Shown piece after piece: positions 8,615 through 17,426 of a DNA stretch of 64,000 bases. The notes under the pieces were generated by a model. That model saw only the letters and a program-made list of their open reading frames with translations. It ran no database searches and was not told the DNA's origin. Location: NCBI GenBank assembly GCA_003258795.1, contig QHMH01000014.1, positions 27,246 to 91,245 of the forward strand. The letters run 5' to 3'. Each line of letters opens with the position of its first letter. Position 1 is the first letter of the stretch. The stretch comes from Candidatus Melainabacteria bacterium (GTDB lineage Bacteria > Cyanobacteriota > Vampirovibrionia > Gastranaerophilales > Gastranaerophilaceae). Both the position numbers and the translations under genes were made by a program.

Positions 8615-9568
8615 TAGTATAATTTTTATTCTATCTGTTAAATCTGTTTCTTGTACATCAGCGCTTAACAAAGAGGCAAATTCTGCTTTTTTAAATTCGC
8701 TTCCACATTCCCTGAAAATTTTATCCAAAACTTTCGTCATAGGAAGTTGTTCACGAAGTTGGGAAATTGAAATTTTACAGTAATTTTTAAACTTTTTGTT
8801 TATAGTTCTTTTTATGTGATTTAGGGAGAGCAAATCTTCAAATTCTCCGCATTGCAAAACATGAATTTTATCAAATTCTCTCAATTTCGGCTCTATTTCC
8901 TTACAATTCTCAAATGCATCTTTGTCAAAAAGGACAAAAATTGGGAGTTTTAAAGTTTCTACAAGACTGTAAAATATTTTTACCGATTGATTTTTTCCCC
9001 CAGCGGAGATTATTGCAATTCCTTCTTTGTCAAAGTCATGACCGAATTTTTTAGCAAAAACGGGCAATAAAATTTCTTCTGTAATCCCTTCTACTAAAAC
9101 AACCTTTTTAACTGGGATTCTTGTCGCAAATCTTTCTCTTATGTTTGCATCTCCATTTATTAGATGCAATAGCCACTTTATGTTCAAGGCAGAACTATCT
9201 TTTAATAATGGCGCAAAAGCTTTGTAATCTATTTTGTTTTTTAATAATTCTTCAATCTCTGTATCAAATTTAAAAATGCTTTTTTCGTATTTTTCTATTT
9301 TCTTGTTAATAGAATAATCTTCATAAGCTTTCAGCCCCAGTTGGATTCTTGAATAATCAAAAATCTTATTTATATATTCAGTTAATAACTTTTTGTCTGT
9401 AAGTTTTAATTCATCCTTTTTGTAAACAGGATATATAAGGTTGGATGATATTATTTCAGTAAAAACCCTCAAATATTTTTGAGATGTTGGTTTAAACCTT
9501 GTTAGTCTATCCAAAGAAATTATGATTTGTTCTTTTGTAAGTGGTTTTATTTTTAAGCTTTTTAGCAT
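8597..9568 (-). CDS. Stand-alone OLD-family TOPRIM domain protein
   Basis: The 323-residue protein has a helical N-terminal half without recognisable motifs and a C-terminal TOPRIM fold of the OLD nuclease type. VVLVEGITEEILLP supplies the conserved glutamates, and FVLFDKDAFEN the D-x-D metal site. OLD proteins normally carry an N-terminal ABC-type ATPase; Walker A and signature motifs are absent here, so only the nuclease-like half remains. The metal-binding acidic residues look intact, so DNA cleavage or nicking is plausible. It stands alone, convergent with and overlapping the histidine kinase. A DNA repair or defence role is possible but not shown by context. Confidence 0.7.
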   Translation of the reverse strand: MLKSLKIKPLTKEQIIISLDRLTRFKPTSQKYLRVFTEIISSNLIYPVYKKDELKLTDKKLLTEYINKIFDYSRIQLGLKAYEDYSINKKIEKYEKSIFKFDTEIEELLKNKIDYKAFAPLLKDSSALNIKWLLHLINGDANIRERFATRIPVKKVVLVEGITEEILLPVFAKKFGHDFDKEGIAIISAGGKNQSVKIFYSLVETLKLPIFVLFDKDAFENCKEIEPKLREFDKIHVLQCGEFEDLLSLNHIKRTINKKFKNYCKISISQLREQLPMTKVLDKIFRECGSEFKKAEFASLLSADVQETDLTDRIKIILSEIIR

Positions 9569-9660
9569 ATTTTGTAACTTTCTTTACAAATTTATCATAT
9601 CATGGCAATTTTCAAAAAGAAAAATTCTTTAATATATTATAGAGCGAAGAAGGATAAGTT

Positions 9661-10956
9661 GTGAATACTGTATCATTAAATCAAACAGGAAATATATATG
9701 CACCTCAAAGAGTTGTAAACTCTACTGTTAACGGTGCTCAAAATGTATCAAATCCTCAATCCGCTCAAAAATATTCTTCAGTTCCAGCAGGTGTCATGGG
9801 GCTTTCAAATGTAAGAACTGAACTTGTTACACTTGATGAAAAACAAAAATACATGACCCTTTTACAAGTTGCCGATGTCAATGACAGAAAGAATTTGCAA
9901 CTTTTATTAAGAAACGGAACACTCTTAAATAACAACTCTGATGACAAATCCACAACGCTCGATAATCTTTGTAAAATGGTAACAACACAAAGAGCAACAG
10001 GTTTAACACCTCAAATGGTTTTGAAAGAAACTCTTTCTGCTCTTGCCAATCCATTTGTTATCAACCAAACATTCGGTGATATTCCAACACCTTATGTAAA
10101 ACCTATTGTAGATAATATCAAACCTAATGAAAAGGCAAGAAATTGTGCTATTGATAAAAATACAATAAATGTTAAATATTCAAGTTCTTGTGTTTCTGCA
10201 AGTATTGAATTTAATCTTGCAAAACAATCCCCTGCTGAATTTGCAAGGTTTGCAGAAGGTCTTACTTCTCCAAATATTTCAGTAGAAAAAACAGTTGATT
10301 TAAAGAATTTAACAGAAAATAAACAAGATGCTTTAAGATTACTTGACAGTTTCGAAATTCCATATTTAAGACAAGGTGCAGACAAGGTTAGAGTTCTTTT
10401 AGCTCCAGATAAAAATGCAATAATTAGAGCAAGAATTCAAAATTCACACAAAGATCTTAATGAACGCTCTCTTGTAGATGCTCTTATGCAGTCAACATTT
10501 ATGAATGTTGGATCACAACAATCTTACGATTCTTTAACAGATATGCGTGGAGGAAAATTCAGCGAAGATAATAAAGGTTTAGTAGAATACGAAAAAACAT
10601 TTACAGAATCAATCGTTCAAAACAAAAGTAAAACTTCTGTAACTTACCAAGTTTTGGATGATAACGCAAGAATTACTGGCTATTCTTGTGACTTTTCTAA
10701 AATGATAAAACAAATTGTTTCCGCTTTGAAATCTGGTGAAAACGTTATTGTTGGATATACAGAAACAGATGCTTCAAATAGAGTTATTAACGGTCATGAA
10801 ATAACTATCGTTGGACTTAAAAAAGACAAAAATGGTGAATTGGTATTCATTTGCAATGACACAGATGATAACAAAAGTTGTCCTGTAACTCACAAAGTTA
10901 AAGAACTTTTACCAAAAATTCATCATGCTGGTCTTCCTTCTGAAATAGCTGCATAG
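9661..10956 (+). CDS. Uncharacterised protein with a possible papain-like cysteine protease domain
   Basis: The 431-residue product is not a family I recognise by name. It starts at GTG 9661, preceded by GAAGGAT. The first 50 residues are rich in Asn, Gln and Ser with no signal peptide. The C-terminal part shows spacing expected of a cysteine-protease fold: a cysteine in SSSCVSAS (C177), a histidine in INGHEITIVG (H379) followed by a beta strand, and an Asn/Asp in FICNDTDD (N399/D400). The catalytic reading is inference from pattern, without a full family match. It lies just upstream of two tandem paralogues whose promoter is separate (10971-11000). Alternatives include a non-catalytic relative. 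Confidence 0.45.
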   Translation: MNTVSLNQTGNIYAPQRVVNSTVNGAQNVSNPQSAQKYSSVPAGVMGLSNVRTELVTLDEKQKYMTLLQVADVNDRKNLQLLLRNGTLLNNNSDDKSTTLDNLCKMVTTQRATGLTPQMVLKETLSALANPFVINQTFGDIPTPYVKPIVDNIKPNEKARNCAIDKNTINVKYSSSCVSASIEFNLAKQSPAEFARFAEGLTSPNISVEKTVDLKNLTENKQDALRLLDSFEIPYLRQGADKVRVLLAPDKNAIIRARIQNSHKDLNERSLVDALMQSTFMNVGSQQSYDSLTDMRGGKFSEDNKGLVEYEKTFTESIVQNKSKTSVTYQVLDDNARITGYSCDFSKMIKQIVSALKSGENVIVGYTETDASNRVINGHEITIVGLKKDKNGELVFICNDTDDNKSCPVTHKVKELLPKIHHAGLPSEIAA

Positions 10957-10970
10957 TTTTGAAATGATTT

Positions 10971-11000
10971 TTGTTAAGATTGTAACGATATTTCTATAAT
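10971..11000 (+). promoter_or_regulatory. Promoter and leader hairpin of the tandem paralogues
   Basis: TTGTTA (10971-10976), an 18-bp spacer and TATAAT (10995-11000). The leader of about 55 nt contains the inverted repeat AAACACT/AGTGTTT (11020-11026 and 11042-11048). It ends just before the GAGG ribosome binding site of the gene at 11061, so it could modulate translation. Confidence 0.6.
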
Positions 11001-11060
11001 TTGAAATTTCCTATCCGAAAAACACTTTAAACATGTGTAGTAGTGTTTATCGAGGGTATT

Positions 11061-11558
11061 ATGATTTCAGAATCTATTGGAGCTATAAAAGGTATATCCT
11101 ACGGTGTATCAGGTGGGTCAAATGCAATTACAGAACAGACACGAAAAAAACTTGAGGCATTAGGAATTGACCCCAAAACTGTAAAAAGTGAAAAAGAAGC
11201 TCAAGAAAAGATAAAAGAAGCTGAATCAGCACAGGCTAACGCAAGTGTTAACCAACCAGATTCCAAACAAAATCATTCTATGCAAAAGGTTATCCTTGAT
11301 GCAAAGGATTTGGCACAAAATTTGGGTGTTAGCTACTCAGAACAAATGCCCGTAAAAGACTTGCTTGATAATATTAAACACAAGATAGATAAAGCTAATA
11401 AGGCTGTTGAAGGTGATGAAAATAACAAAGAAATCATTGCTGGATATCAACAGGACTATGATAAAATTTATTCAAATTATATGAGTGCGCAATCGTCATC
11501 TGATAAATTTATGAACAATTTAAGTATGCTTGCAACTTATAATATGGTAAGATCTTAA
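11061..11558 (+). CDS. Uncharacterised helical protein, paralogue 1
   Basis: I do not recognise this 165-residue family. The start is ATG 11061 with GAGG 6 nt upstream; a GTG 18 nt earlier is less likely. The N-terminus is Gly/Ser-rich. A block with the pattern T-x-x-T-R-x-K-L-x-x-x-G-I-D follows, then predicted coiled-coil helices and a C-terminus ending SMLATYNMVRS. The protein encoded next (11587) shares the T-R-x-K-L-x-x-x-G block, an L-A-x-x-L central helix and an A-T-Y/D-N-like end, so the two are tandem duplicates. They are 28 bp apart and probably co-transcribed. No signal peptide or membrane helix is visible. Confidence 0.65.
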   Translation: MISESIGAIKGISYGVSGGSNAITEQTRKKLEALGIDPKTVKSEKEAQEKIKEAESAQANASVNQPDSKQNHSMQKVILDAKDLAQNLGVSYSEQMPVKDLLDNIKHKIDKANKAVEGDENNKEIIAGYQQDYDKIYSNYMSAQSSSDKFMNNLSMLATYNMVRS

Positions 11559-11586
11559 TTGACATTACATAATTAAGGAAAAGTTA

Positions 11587-12099
11587 ATGAGAGAAGCCTT
11601 TGCTAAAAAACAAAATATCGTTATAAAAAGTGAAGAAGAAAAAAAGAAAAAGGAACCTCCCAAAAAGAAAACTCCGTTGACACCTGAAACAAGAGAAAAA
11701 TTGAAAAAGGCAGGTGTTAATGTCTTGCAAATCCATACAGAAGAAGATGGTTTAGCAAAGTTGGAATCACTTAAACCCAAAGAAGAAGTTGAAGCTAAAA
11801 CTGAAGAAAAAAAAGATGCTTCTGAAAAGATTCGTGATGAGGCTTTAGCACTTGCAAAGATTTTGGAAATAAATGCAACAGATGCTGTAGGAACAAAAGC
11901 TATATTGGAAGCTATTAAATCCAAAATTGAACAAAGAAAAGTTTTAGCGGGTAATGATACTGCAAAAATGGCAGAAGTTATTTCAATTGAAAGAAGATAC
12001 AAATCAATTTGCACGGAAGAAGAAGTTTTAAAAAATACAAATTCAAGACTTGGTGTTGCAACACTTGCAGATTATAATCGTTTTAGATTAGGTTTATAG
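11587..12099 (+). CDS. Uncharacterised helical protein, paralogue 2
   Basis: A 170-residue tandem paralogue of the gene at 11061, of unknown function. Its first 30 residues are strongly basic and lysine-rich (EEEKKKKEPPKKKTP). The shared block TPETREKLKKAGVNV follows, then a Glu/Lys-rich helix, a central helix DEALALAKILEINATD and the C-terminal helix ending ATLADYNRFRLGL. AAGGAAAAGTTA precedes the ATG. It ends 5 bp before the stop codon of the convergent solute-binding protein, with no terminator between them. Possible partner or regulator of the first paralogue; the sequence gives no biochemical clue. Confidence 0.65.
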   Translation: MREAFAKKQNIVIKSEEEKKKKEPPKKKTPLTPETREKLKKAGVNVLQIHTEEDGLAKLESLKPKEEVEAKTEEKKDASEKIRDEALALAKILEINATDAVGTKAILEAIKSKIEQRKVLAGNDTAKMAEVISIERRYKSICTEEEVLKNTNSRLGVATLADYNRFRLGL

Positions 12100-12104
12100 A
12101 GAGT

Positions 12105-13295
12105 TTATTGAATAATTTCTTTCCATTTCTGTGCTGTTTCATCAAGAGTTTTTTGAATATCAGCATTGTTAATCAATATGTTTTGAACGGCAGTATTGAC
12201 AAGTAAATTGATTTCTTTTTGATTTCTTTGTTGCTTTAATACTGGGTTAACATTGTTGAGTTGTAATGCACTGATTACTCTTGCTTGTGACATTAAATCC
12301 TTACCTTTTTCTTTATAAAATTTATCATTTAGTGCTTTTTTATTCGTTGCAATAACATTTGTCATTTTTGCAAGTTCAAGCTGATTTTTCTCATTAGTCA
12401 AGTATAGGGCAAAACTCAAAGCTTCTTTTTGATGTTTTGATTTATAAGGAATAACAAAGTTCATAAGAGAAAAGTCATATTGACCTAAATCCCCAATTAG
12501 TTGAGGCATAACTTGCGTTTGTTCATAAATTAAAGGAGAGTTTTCTTTTACCATATTCAAAAAGTTTGCACCAGCCTGAAAGAATATTATTTGTCCAGAC
12601 ATATATTTTTCAAGAGCTTCTCTATGCGTTTGTGTTACTGATTCTTTCGGAATAAGTCCAGAGTTATACATATCCTTAAACATTTTAAAAACTTTTACTG
12701 ATTTTTCTGAATTTATATCAGCGTATGAGCTTATTCCATATTTGTTTAAAATCTTGAGCATTGTATCATTTTCGCTAATTGCAGGCATGAATACGTAAGC
12801 ATTCAATTTTTTTATTTTCATCAAATCTTTATATGTTTTTGGGAGGCTATTAGATTGCAAAAGATTTTTATTGTAAAAAGTTATTGCAGAGGTTGCATAC
12901 CAAGGAATTGCGTAAATTTTGCCATTGTAAGATAGAGAATCTACAATCTCGTCGTTAAAGTCTTTGAGTTGACTTCTATCTATTTCTGCTAACGCACCTT
13001 TTTGAGCAAGTAGCGCTGAAAAATCTGGATTAAGGTTTATCAAATCTGGAGGATTGGAGCTTAACATAGCAGATAATGTTCTCTTTTCTCCTTCTGAAAA
13101 TGGCACATCTATCCATTTTATTTTTACATTATTATCTTTTTCATATTCATTTATAATTCGATTTATATAATCTGAATAATTTCCCATTTGTAAAGTCCAA
13201 AAAATTACCTCATCGGATGAGTTTTTAGACCTAAATATAAAAGCTCCAAAAAATAGTGTAACAAGTAAAATTATGGATATAAATTTTTTCTGCAT
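12105..13295 (-). CDS. Extracellular solute-binding protein, family 1
   Basis: Periplasmic substrate-binding component of the sugar ABC-transporter type (SBP family 1), 396 residues. It has a hydrophobic N-terminal export signal (residues 5-21, ISIILLVTLFFGAFIF) but no lipobox cysteine. The body shows family features: EVIFWTLQ, YEKDNNVKIKWIDVPF, PPDLINLN, and YAIPWYATSAITFYNK. No permease or ATPase genes are adjacent, so its transporter must be encoded elsewhere or it serves as a sensor. A TATTAT -10 box (13304-13309) lies 8 nt before the ATG with no ribosome binding site, suggesting a leaderless mRNA. The sugar ligand cannot be read from sequence. Confidence 0.85.
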   Translation of the reverse strand: MQKKFISIILLVTLFFGAFIFRSKNSSDEVIFWTLQMGNYSDYINRIINEYEKDNNVKIKWIDVPFSEGEKRTLSAMLSSNPPDLINLNPDFSALLAQKGALAEIDRSQLKDFNDEIVDSLSYNGKIYAIPWYATSAITFYNKNLLQSNSLPKTYKDLMKIKKLNAYVFMPAISENDTMLKILNKYGISSYADINSEKSVKVFKMFKDMYNSGLIPKESVTQTHREALEKYMSGQIIFFQAGANFLNMVKENSPLIYEQTQVMPQLIGDLGQYDFSLMNFVIPYKSKHQKEALSFALYLTNEKNQLELAKMTNVIATNKKALNDKFYKEKGKDLMSQARVISALQLNNVNPVLKQQRNQKEINLLVNTAVQNILINNADIQKTLDETAQKWKEIIQ

Positions 13296-13420
13296 AACAT
13301 TTAATAATATACATGAAAATAGCCATCATGTCTAAATGTTAAATAAAAAATATAGCATCATGACTTATTTATTTTTTACTTAAAACAATATTAAATAATA
13401 AAAAACTGGAGAATTTAAAG

Positions 13421-14263
13421 ATGAAAACATTTACTACTGAAACGAATTCGCTAACAGCGTTAAACAATCTTTTTATAGAGTTAACAGCACAAAATTGTAA
13501 CAGACGTTGCAAACATTGCTACATCGATTTCCCATTTCAAAAAAATGTCAAAGATTTTATTTCAATTGATAAAATAAGAGATGCGCTAAATGATTTAAAA
13601 AATGAAAATGTTCAAATAATATATTTGACTGGTGCCGAACCTATGACACATCCTGACTTTAATGCAATTTTGAGGTTGTGTTTAAAAAAAGCTGCTGTTT
13701 GTATTTGTACAAATGCATCTTTTATAAATGAAAAAAAAGCCAGATTTTTAAAAAAAGTTGAGGGTGAAGGTGAAAATGAAATTATTTTTAAATTAAGTCT
13801 TGACCACTACGATGAAATGAAAAATGATGAGATTAGATGCAGAGGTGCATATAGAGAAACATTAAATGCAATAAAAAATCTTATTAAATACGATTTTAAT
13901 CCAATAATTAGCGTAGTTAACTATTACAATGAGCCAGAACCTATTTTAGTTAAACAGTACAAAAAAATTTTCGATAAAATTGGATTTAAAATCTCTTCAA
14001 TAAATTTACAAATAAATCAGTATCACGATAGATATAAAGATTGGCCTGAAAATGAAATTATCAAGGCTGACAAAAAATATGATTGTAGTTGTGGCAGAAT
14101 ATTGACTAAAAAAGGTGTTTATACATGTCCTTTTCTGTCAAATGATCATAGGGGTTGGTCAGGTTGTGATTTTAAAAACTTTTCTGTAAAAAATTCGCTT
14201 GAATCAGAATTTTGTCACACTTGTGCTCATAATAAAAATAAAATTTTCGGACTTAACTTATAA
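13421..14263 (+). CDS. Radical SAM protein with short cysteine-rich C-terminus
   Basis: A 280-residue radical S-adenosylmethionine protein. The 4Fe-4S motif CNRRCKHC (C-x3-C-x2-C) is followed by the glycine-rich LTGAEP motif (usually GGEP) and the usual half-barrel. The C-terminal part has cysteines in YDCSCGR, YTCPF, SGCDF and EFCHTCAHN, a SPASM/Twitch-like auxiliary cluster region. SPASM enzymes often modify peptides or act as sulfatase maturases; no candidate peptide gene is adjacent. GGAG lies 9 nt before the ATG. The gene is monocistronic and convergent with pilO (3-bp gap). Substrate unknown. Confidence 0.8.
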   Translation: MKTFTTETNSLTALNNLFIELTAQNCNRRCKHCYIDFPFQKNVKDFISIDKIRDALNDLKNENVQIIYLTGAEPMTHPDFNAILRLCLKKAAVCICTNASFINEKKARFLKKVEGEGENEIIFKLSLDHYDEMKNDEIRCRGAYRETLNAIKNLIKYDFNPIISVVNYYNEPEPILVKQYKKIFDKIGFKISSINLQINQYHDRYKDWPENEIIKADKKYDCSCGRILTKKGVYTCPFLSNDHRGWSGCDFKNFSVKNSLESEFCHTCAHNKNKIFGLNL

Positions 14264-14266
14264 ATT

Positions 14267-14839
14267 TTATTGTTCGATATAAACAGTTACTTTCAAAACC
14301 CCTAAAACAATCTTTTTATTTTTAATATACGGTTCTATTTCGAGGTTGTTAATTGTAATCAGGTAAGGATAACGGATTAAATCCATTAAAAGATTTTTTA
14401 ATGATGTATAATCCCCAACCAATCCTAATGTTAATTGACAACCTAAATATTTTCCAGAAGATTTTGATACAATTTCATCTGTCTGTACATCATAGTTATA
14501 GTCTATCGAATAGATCTTTAGATTGTTTTCTTTTGTCATATTTATAACATCATCTACCATCAATAAATATTGAGTTTCTTGAGAATCAAATTTAATTTCT
14601 GGTTTGTAGATATTTTTTATTTTTACAGTTGTCTGTTTTGCAGCAGCAACTTCCTCTCTCATTTTATCAAGTTTTTTCTCTACTCGTTCTAACTCTACAG
14701 TCCTTTTTGCGATTTTTCTTTCAGTCCTTATTAAATCGGTAATCTGAGGAATAATTTGCATCAGCAACCAAACAAAAGCAACAAAAATTATTGTTGAATA
14801 AAATATGGCTTCTTTATATTTTAAAATTTGTTTTAACAT
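14267..14839 (-). CDS. pilO: PilO-like type IV pilus inner-membrane protein
   Basis: A 190-residue bitopic membrane protein with one N-terminal helix (about 12-32, ending in MQIIPQI) and a coiled coil (about 38-70). A ferredoxin-like periplasmic domain follows, with GDYTSLKNLLMDL, the typical PilO segment preceding the last beta strands. PilO and PilN form the alignment subcomplex linking PilM in the cytoplasm to the PilQ secretin. It follows the PilM-PilN gene by 9 bp and is surely co-transcribed. No PilP or PilQ gene follows in this window, so the operon ends here. Confidence 0.8.
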   Translation of the reverse strand: MLKQILKYKEAIFYSTIIFVAFVWLLMQIIPQITDLIRTERKIAKRTVELERVEKKLDKMREEVAAAKQTTVKIKNIYKPEIKFDSQETQYLLMVDDVINMTKENNLKIYSIDYNYDVQTDEIVSKSSGKYLGCQLTLGLVGDYTSLKNLLMDLIRYPYLITINNLEIEPYIKNKKIVLGVLKVTVYIEQ

Positions 14840-14848
14840 TAAATTCCC

Positions 14849-16783
14849 CTAAAATTTTTCAATCTTTTTCAAATTCGGCGGTAATTTTTCTCCGTCAGAA
14901 GAAGTTGTAGAATTAGCCTTTTGTTTTGTGTCAGCATTTTTTGTTGTATCTGTTTTTTTTGTTGAGTCAGTTTTCTTTGCAGAATCAGCATCTTTTTCAA
15001 CCTCTTCTATGGAGTTTCCAGCAGGAGGTACTGAAACTGTAACTCTTGATTTTGGATTAGATACTATTTCTTCAGCTTTTTCTTCTCCCAAGTTAAACAC
15101 AGATCTAACTAAATTATTTTTGCCCATTTCTGGAGCAGAAGTTATTTCAAATTTATACAAAGATTCAGGAATTTGAGCTAAAGAAACAAAATTGTCCAAA
15201 GGCTCATCAGTAAAGCTCAATTTTGATAAAGTTAAACTGTTGTTATCTCCAACAAGTTTTAAGTTTTTATAGAAATCGTAAATTACATGAGTTGAAGTTG
15301 CAACCCCAACCATAAGAAATCCAGCATCACTATCTTCCATATGAGTAATCCACAAATTTTTAGGAACAATTTCACCTAAAGTTGAATATTGGAATAGAGT
15401 TTTTTTGTTTTGTTTTATGATTTTATCAATCATCGTGTCAATATCAAAATATGCTTGTTTATTTGTTTCTGATAAATCGCTTATCTGCCTATTGATAGCT
15501 TCAATATTTGCAGCAAGAGAATTAGATTTATCAAGTTCTTTTGGCAAAATCCATTGTCCAATAATTAAATAAACGAGCAACAATGGTATTAGCATTATGC
15601 TACCGAGAATAAGCGCTAATTTTCTTACTGAAGATTTTGTTAAGCTAATTTCCAAATTACCGAGGTTAACTTTTAGGTTACCTACTGCAAAATCTGAAAC
15701 TTCACGTTCTGCAACTGTTTCTCTTATGAAGTTCAATTTTATTGGAAAATTGTTGTATGCATAAGCTGCTGTACCAATTGCAGAAAGTGTAATTTGTTCT
15801 GCAATTTCTGGCAAAATGTCTAATGATGTCTGCATTAGAGCATTTTGGGAATACTTATTGCAATCAATAAACTGTATCATTTGATGAGAATTTATTTGAT
15901 TTGATAATAATTCTGCACTTACAAGATCTGTTTCTGAAACTAATATCAATGAAGTTGAATCTTCTCTATTTAAAATTTCTGATGATGAAGACGAAATTGC
16001 ATTATAAATTTCATCATCTTGGAACGATTTCATCGCCAAAGGTTCTTCAAAATAGTCAATTGGAGTTGTTCCATTCATTGTCAAAATAGAGTAACTATTT
16101 TGAGCAATAATCATAAGTTGCCAAATAACACCATCTTTTAGCTGATTTTCAATTAAACCTAAATAAGACAAACCTCTTAGAATGGAAACGTGCGAATCTT
16201 CAATTGATATAAACTTACAGCCAATGTTTTGACAAGCTTCAATAATGCCATCAACAACATCTTTTTGTATTGCTGCATATACCAAAGAATTTGGCTTTGT
16301 TTTATCTCTCCTGTCTTTGGTTAAAGAATCCCAAGTTACTAACGGTTCATTGGATTTAAAAATGTAAGATTGTTCCACTTCTGATAAGATAACGTTTTTT
16401 ATCATATCTTCTTGCAATATTCCTGGAACTTCAATTAACCCAAAGTAGATGTTTTGCAAACTTAAAACGACGTTACTTGTTGGTGAAATATCAAATTCTT
16501 CAAAAAATTCTGTCAAATCTTTTGCAAATTCATTGTAATTATAAATCTTTCTGTTTGAAGAATCGTATTCTAATGGTTTATTTGCATATTTTGTTACAAT
16601 TCCAGCAACGTTATCAATTTCAACCAATTCCAAACCTAAATTTGAAGAAAAAGAAATTGTTACGGTTTTCTTTGTACTTGCTCCCATCTGGGATAGGAAA
16701 TTTTCAAATACTGCCTTTACTTCTGGTGGCACTTGAAAACTCTTTATTTTTGATTGTATATTTTCTGCTAAATTTTCAAACAT
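14849..16783 (-). CDS. PilM-PilN fusion protein of the type IV pilus
   Basis: A 644-residue protein that joins two normally separate pilus assembly proteins. Residues about 40-345 resemble the actin-like ATPase-fold PilM (VTISFSSNLGLELVEID, then LSLQNIYFGLIEVPGILQED). FPIKLNFIRE at about 346 resembles the INLLP docking motif of PilN, which normally inserts into PilM. A membrane helix at about 389-410 leads to a PilN-like periplasmic domain (about 420-560). The tail (about 575-640) is low-complexity Lys/Thr/Asp/Ser. The fusion would fix the PilM-PilN interaction covalently. pilO follows directly. No clear ribosome binding site precedes the ATG. Confidence 0.75.
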   Translation of the reverse strand: MFENLAENIQSKIKSFQVPPEVKAVFENFLSQMGASTKKTVTISFSSNLGLELVEIDNVAGIVTKYANKPLEYDSSNRKIYNYNEFAKDLTEFFEEFDISPTSNVVLSLQNIYFGLIEVPGILQEDMIKNVILSEVEQSYIFKSNEPLVTWDSLTKDRRDKTKPNSLVYAAIQKDVVDGIIEACQNIGCKFISIEDSHVSILRGLSYLGLIENQLKDGVIWQLMIIAQNSYSILTMNGTTPIDYFEEPLAMKSFQDDEIYNAISSSSSEILNREDSTSLILVSETDLVSAELLSNQINSHQMIQFIDCNKYSQNALMQTSLDILPEIAEQITLSAIGTAAYAYNNFPIKLNFIRETVAEREVSDFAVGNLKVNLGNLEISLTKSSVRKLALILGSIMLIPLLLVYLIIGQWILPKELDKSNSLAANIEAINRQISDLSETNKQAYFDIDTMIDKIIKQNKKTLFQYSTLGEIVPKNLWITHMEDSDAGFLMVGVATSTHVIYDFYKNLKLVGDNNSLTLSKLSFTDEPLDNFVSLAQIPESLYKFEITSAPEMGKNNLVRSVFNLGEEKAEEIVSNPKSRVTVSVPPAGNSIEEVEKDADSAKKTDSTKKTDTTKNADTKQKANSTTSSDGEKLPPNLKKIEKF

Positions 16784-16960
16784 TATTTTTTAATTATTTT
16801 TTTTTTACTCAATATATATAAATTATTATACACATATAACATAAAGTTGGAATAATGTAAATTTATATTTCATCCATATAGAGGTTTTTTTTGAGTCCGA
16901 ATTTTGTAAAAATCAGACAGGAAAGAGAAAGTTTAAAATAAGAATATATAGGAGGACATT

Positions 16961-17353
16961 ATGAAAAAAATAACAAACTTACTGGCAGCAGTAGTACTTG
17001 TTTCTGGAATAAGTGGTTGTGCTTTTGCTGATGGAAATGCTTTTACTCCACTTGATTTTAACAATACAACATCTACTTATTCAACGACTAAAGCTCCTTC
17101 TACGGTTAATGCTGCAACAGAGGATGCAATAGGAAATGAAAACATTCAAAATGCTATAACAGAAATTGACAGTGCACAAGCTGGAATTAAAACAGATTTG
17201 GTTAACTATAAAGCAAAATATTCAGACGTTGATGCCCAATATAAGCTAATTAAAAATGAAAGATCAGTACTAAAAAAACAAGTTAAAGCAATTGAAAAAA
17301 GAATAAAAGAGCTTGACAAAGCAAAAGAAAAAATAAGAAAAAATATGATTTAA
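16961..17353 (+). CDS. Small exported coiled-coil protein
   Basis: A 130-residue protein with a clear export signal (MKKITNLLAAVVLVSGISG, cleavage near AFA/DG). The cysteine in GISGCAF could instead be a lipobox, making it a lipoprotein. The mature part has a Thr/Ser-rich linker, then a long coiled coil (about 65-128) that becomes Lys/Glu-rich. AGGAGG lies 6 nt before the ATG, and a strong terminator follows. I do not recognise the family; the architecture suggests a periplasmic or envelope-attached structural protein. Confidence 0.7.
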   Translation: MKKITNLLAAVVLVSGISGCAFADGNAFTPLDFNNTTSTYSTTKAPSTVNAATEDAIGNENIQNAITEIDSAQAGIKTDLVNYKAKYSDVDAQYKLIKNERSVLKKQVKAIEKRIKELDKAKEKIRKNMI

Positions 17354-17370
17354 GCCTTATTTGAAATAGA

Positions 17371-17408
17371 AGCAAAAAAAAAGAACCGTTAGGTTCTTTT
17401 TTTTTGCT
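17371..17408. terminator. Symmetric bidirectional terminator between the coiled-coil protein and rpsT
   Basis: A perfect 17-bp inverted repeat: AGC, nine A, GAACC, loop GTTA, GGTTC, nine T, GCT. Read from either strand it gives a short GC stem followed by nine T residues, so it can stop both converging transcripts. Confidence 0.9.
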
Positions 17409-17426
17409 TTGACAATAATTTAAATT

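Noticed and set aside
17371..17408. Palindrome considered as a mobile-element end
   Set aside because: It has stem, tetraloop and T-runs typical of a terminator and no flanking direct repeats.
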